NCBI GenBank assembly: GCA_046484975.1 | Contig: JAWOHX010000158.1 | Coordinates: 1 to 7,908, forward strand | Direction of reading: 5' to 3' | DNA: 7,908 nt | DNA from: JAWOHX01 sp046484975 | Lineage (GTDB): Bacteria; Bacillota; Clostridia; DUPQ01 | In this document: positions 5,825-7,908 of the stretch, in pieces | Numbering within the stretch: the stretch's first letter is position 1 | How the letters are laid out: every line of letters begins with the position of its first letter | Translations under genes and position numbers: made by a program | The notes under the pieces: model-generated | Seen by the model: the letters and a program-made list of their open reading frames with translations, nothing else | Databases searched by the model: none | What the model was told of the DNA's origin: nothing

Positions 5825-5957
5825 TATACACCCCCATGTATAAAAAAAGCAGGTCATAGAAATAACCCACAGAACCATAAAGGACTATACCCTTATACAG
5901 CAACCCTACACGAACAATGTCAGCAAGGTGAGAAGCGGATTACTTCTACTTTATTTC
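5825..5957 (-). promoter_or_regulatory. infC-rpmI-rplT leader RNA (L20-leader type)
   Basis: From the likely transcription start (near 5957) to infC there are about 130 untranslated bases. On the - strand AGAAG (5947-5943) pairs with CTTCT (5935-5931) around TAATCCG. ACCTT (5929-5925) can pair with AGGGT (5907-5903), enclosing ACA/TGT. AAGGG (5894-5890) can pair with TCCTT (5884-5880). The last element is a terminator-like hairpin with a T7 tract just before the ribosome site. In Firmicutes this position is held by a leader that ends transcription when L20 is in excess. The architecture and the ATCCGCTTCTCACC segment look like that class, recalled rather than searched. Confidence 0.7.
5842..5870 (-). 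terminator. Leader attenuator terminator upstream of infC
   Basis: On the - strand GTGGGTTAT (5870-5862) pairs with ATGACCTGC (5857-5849) around TTCT: nine pairs, of which three are G-U. Seven T follow (5848-5842). The wobble-rich stem suits a conditional rather than a constitutive stop, and it lies only 6 bases before the infC Shine-Dalgarno. Confidence 0.7.
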
Positions 5958-5963
5958 CACCAA

Positions 5964-5992
5964 ATAGTATCACAACTCTTTTTTGTTGTCAA
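5964..5992 (-). promoter_or_regulatory. Promoter of infC-rpmI-rplT-methyltransferase operon
   Basis: On the - strand TTGACA (5987-5992) and TACTAT (5964-5969) are separated by exactly 17 bases: a perfect -35 and a -10 with four of six consensus bases. The -35 lies inside the last codons of the upstream ligase-like gene, and its stop codon (5970-5972) abuts the -10. An inverted repeat ACAAC/GTTGT sits in the spacer. Initiation is expected near 5957. Confidence 0.85.
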
Positions 5993-7817
5993 ACGGTTTT
6001 TCCTTCGTCGAAGGGCTTTTCTTTTTCAACTCCACCAGGGCGATTCCTATTCCGAGGATGAGATAAAAGACAGGGGTGACCCCCACCGTGCTGTCCGCCG
6101 ACAGGCCGGCCACGAGAAAAGCAATGGCAGAACACAGCACGGCCGTCCCCATGATATCATTGAACCCCTGTTTCCTCCTCAGTCCGTATGCCTTGAACCC
6201 GGTCAGGAGGTAGGCCCCTGTCAGCGATAAAAACGCCAGGAGGGAAAGCAATCCTGTCTGGTATCCAATCAGCATGAATATGTTGTGGGGTTTGTCGATG
6301 ATGCGGTCCGTTCCACTCATTATATTCAATTTACCGATTAGGTCATACTGATCGAAATAGATGCGGAAGGTGTCTGGCCCCTTACCCAGCAAGGCAGTGT
6401 CCGGGAGCATCGTCAATGTCACACTCCAGAGATATCCCCGCCCTGTGGCAAGGTATTCATAGCCTTTCATGTAGTCCGGTGTGCGGCTGGGTTTTACTTC
6501 GGTGACGACAGTGTTCACCGGACCTTTGATTCCGACGAAGAAGTCATCGATGGTATAAAACTCCACACGAATGCCATAACCCGAGGAACCCATATGCAGG
6601 ACATTGGTGTTCTCCCCGTCCGTATCCATCCGGAAGGACTTTGAATAGTCGTCATCCGTGAACCTATAGGCGTTTCCCTGAATCACGTGATTCAGTTCCT
6701 GTCCATCCCTGTCCAGGAACAGGAACGCTCCCTCTTTTCTTTCGATGCGAAGATATCCCATATTGGCATCCACCTGGAAGCCGTCCTGTGAGATGCTCAT
6801 GTCATGAATGTATGGCCCTCCCCATTCGCCGGCCAGTATGGATTTTTCCTGTTGGATGAAGTCCAGCTCCCTGACCTTGTCACCGACAGAAGTCTTCATC
6901 ACAAAGGCACCCGCAACCACAAGAACCACCAGAAGGGCCATTCCCGGCATCCAGATTTTCCGTCGGGTGACCAGACTGGAGAAGGACAAAATGAAAAAAA
7001 GGAGAAAGGAGACAAAGAAAGCGATGAATCCGGCGCTGGATCTTCCAAGGGCCAGCATCACCAGGGACAAAACGAAGGCAATAAAGGACAACAACCGGAA
7101 TTTTATTTCCTTGAAGGCAAATACCCCTCCCAGGCAGAGGGGAAGAAGCATGGCAAAGAAATGTCCCACATAATTCGGATTGCCCAATGTGGAATATACG
7201 GTTTTCTCCCCGAATGGATTGTACATCTCAATGGCGGTGCTGGTTCCCAGAAAACGAAGCACCGTATCATTGGTGAATGGATTAAAGCCAGATGCCTGGA
7301 TAAAACCAATCACCGCGATGGGGATGCATGCCCAATACAGCGCCAGTATGACGGTGCGAACCTGTTTTTCCTGCCGAAGGGTTTCCATGGCATACAGAAC
7401 AAGGACAAGGTAGGAAACCAGGACGAAAGCACCTTCATAGCGGCCATACATTCCGAAAAAGGATATGCTCCTGTATGGGCATACAAGGGCGGACAAAAGA
7501 ATGAGGAGCATGTAAGCCGCGATGGGGATGTGGTACCGCAACCGCTCCCTCACCAGCAAGGGCTGTTGCTTGTCGCGTTTCCAGAAAAGCAGGAAAACCA
7601 TAAACGCCCCCAGCACGCATATGGCAATGGCCTTGGCGGCAAAGAAATAGTCAACGGTTGATTCACCTGATACGACAAACAGCTCCTTCATCTTCGGATC
7701 ATATGTCACGTGTCTGTACAGGACCAAGACTGGAACAAAGGCCCATAGGAGGAGAGGCCAGATCCTTTGATCCATCCCTATTTTGTTGCTCTTTTTTCTT
7801 TTATTCCTTTTTCCCAT
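5970..7817 (-). CDS. O-antigen ligase/polymerase-like integral membrane protein
   Basis: A 615-residue protein of the Wzy/WaaL O-antigen ligase superfamily, predicted in the cytoplasmic membrane, where relatives polymerise or transfer lipid-linked glycans; the true substrate is unknown. A basic N-terminus (MGKRNKRKK) precedes about nine hydrophobic segments up to residue 307, with the family signature YSTLGNPNYVGHF at 208-220. Residues 308-463 form a long hydrophilic, beta-like region with no membrane segment. It is followed by ATGRGYLW (457-464), LLGKGPDTF (476-484) and DKPHNIFMLIGYQTGLL (508-524), matching the usual late-loop Arg, GxGpxTF and HN elements, and then three or more membrane segments. 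The ATG at 7815-7817 has a purine-rich GGGGAGAGG just upstream; an in-frame TTG seven codons earlier is possible but weaker. Thirteen bases separate it from the upstream gene, implying an operon. The long loop exceeds that of typical ligases. Confidence 0.85.
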   Translation of the reverse strand: MGKRNKRKKSNKIGMDQRIWPLLLWAFVPVLVLYRHVTYDPKMKELFVVSGESTVDYFFAAKAIAICVLGAFMVFLLFWKRDKQQPLLVRERLRYHIPIAAYMLLILLSALVCPYRSISFFGMYGRYEGAFVLVSYLVLVLYAMETLRQEKQVRTVILALYWACIPIAVIGFIQASGFNPFTNDTVLRFLGTSTAIEMYNPFGEKTVYSTLGNPNYVGHFFAMLLPLCLGGVFAFKEIKFRLLSFIAFVLSLVMLALGRSSAGFIAFFVSFLLFFILSFSSLVTRRKIWMPGMALLVVLVVAGAFVMKTSVGDKVRELDFIQQEKSILAGEWGGPYIHDMSISQDGFQVDANMGYLRIERKEGAFLFLDRDGQELNHVIQGNAYRFTDDDYSKSFRMDTDGENTNVLHMGSSGYGIRVEFYTIDDFFVGIKGPVNTVVTEVKPSRTPDYMKGYEYLATGRGYLWSVTLTMLPDTALLGKGPDTFRIYFDQYDLIGKLNIMSGTDRIIDKPHNIFMLIGYQTGLLSLLAFLSLTGAYLLTGFKAYGLRRKQGFNDIMGTAVLCSAIAFLVAGLSADSTVGVTPVFYLILGIGIALVELKKKSPSTKEKPFDNKKEL

Positions 7818-7830
7818 GCCTCTCCCCGCA

Positions 7831-7908
7831 TCATTCAATCATTTCGTACAAGTCCTCTGCCCCCTGTTTGGTGCTGTGCCCCGCTGCGTTCAGCACCCTG
7901 ACCTTTGA
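7831..7908 (-). CDS. C-terminal end of a LytR_C-like domain protein, truncated by window edge
   Basis: Twenty-five codons are open from the right edge to TGA at 7831-7833 and end in a plausible protein tail: KVRVLNAAGHSTKQGAEDLY then EMIE. The V-x-VLN-x-x-G opening followed by an amphipathic helix resembles the start of a LytR_C domain, which occurs at the C-terminus of LytR-CpsA-Psr envelope proteins and some other cell-surface proteins; here it stops early because only the first strand and helix are seen before the stop. It lies 13 bases before the ligase-like gene on the same strand, which favours a real coding end rather than a chance frame. The identity is tentative; the rest of the gene is outside the window. 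Confidence 0.55.
   Translation of the reverse strand, partial: SKVRVLNAAGHSTKQGAEDLYEMIE

Noticed and set aside
5825..5878. N-terminal extension of infC from the ATG at 5878
   Set aside because: The added residues are hydrophobic and Cys/Trp-rich, unlike IF3, and are encoded by the leader terminator and ribosome site; no good ribosome site precedes that ATG.
5072..6061. 329-codon open frame on the + strand
   Set aside because: Antisense to rpmI, infC and the infC leader and promoter; its translation has no family resemblance.
6804..7661. 285-codon open frame on the + strand
   Set aside because: Antisense to the ligase-like gene; its Lys/Gln/Gly-rich composition is what the complement of a hydrophobic membrane gene gives.

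Overview
The window looks like a chromosomal segment from a low- to mid-GC Firmicute, probably a clostridial lineage; this is inferred, and I cannot name a genus. The reasons are the infC-rpmI-rplT order with a SpoU/TrmH-type methyltransferase directly after rplT, a structured infC leader ending in a terminator, strong GGAGG-type Shine-Dalgarno sites, consensus sigma-A-like promoters, a YesL-like membrane protein, and a LytR_C-like tail next to a polysaccharide ligase/polymerase-like gene. Base composition is fairly even throughout. I see no mobile element, CRISPR array or other sign of recent transfer.

Layout. Positions 1-1424 (+ strand) hold the 3' part of dapA and a complete dapB, two consecutive steps of the diaminopimelate/lysine pathway. 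A very GC-rich hairpin (1424-1449) ends dapB and also the converging YesL-family membrane protein gene (2266-1448, - strand). A divergent intergenic region (2267-2367) carries a 12-bp palindrome, a possible promoter for the YesL-like gene and a perfect-consensus promoter for a solitary tRNA-Leu(GAG) gene (2368-2450), which has its own terminator (2452-2480).

From 2491 to the end every protein gene is on the - strand. Read in transcription order from the right edge they are: the last 25 codons of a gene with a LytR_C-like tail; a 615-residue O-antigen ligase/polymerase-like membrane protein; a promoter embedded in the 3' end of that gene; a roughly 130-nt structured leader; infC (most likely starting at AUU), rpmI, rplT and the TrmH-family RNA methyltransferase; then, after a 47-bp gap with an extended -10 promoter, a sugar phosphate isomerase-like TIM-barrel gene translationally coupled to hisI and hisE.

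How they work together: infC-rpmI-rplT-TrmH form a translation/ribosome-biogenesis operon, probably with feedback by L20 in the leader and by IF3 at its own AUU start. hisI and hisE supply the second and third steps of histidine synthesis. dapA and dapB feed lysine and peptidoglycan synthesis. The two genes at the right edge suggest a cell-envelope polysaccharide locus. Most genes are well-known families. The points most worth a second look are the AUU start and leader of infC, the large extracytoplasmic insertion in the ligase-like protein, and the uncharacterised isomerase coupled to hisI-hisE.
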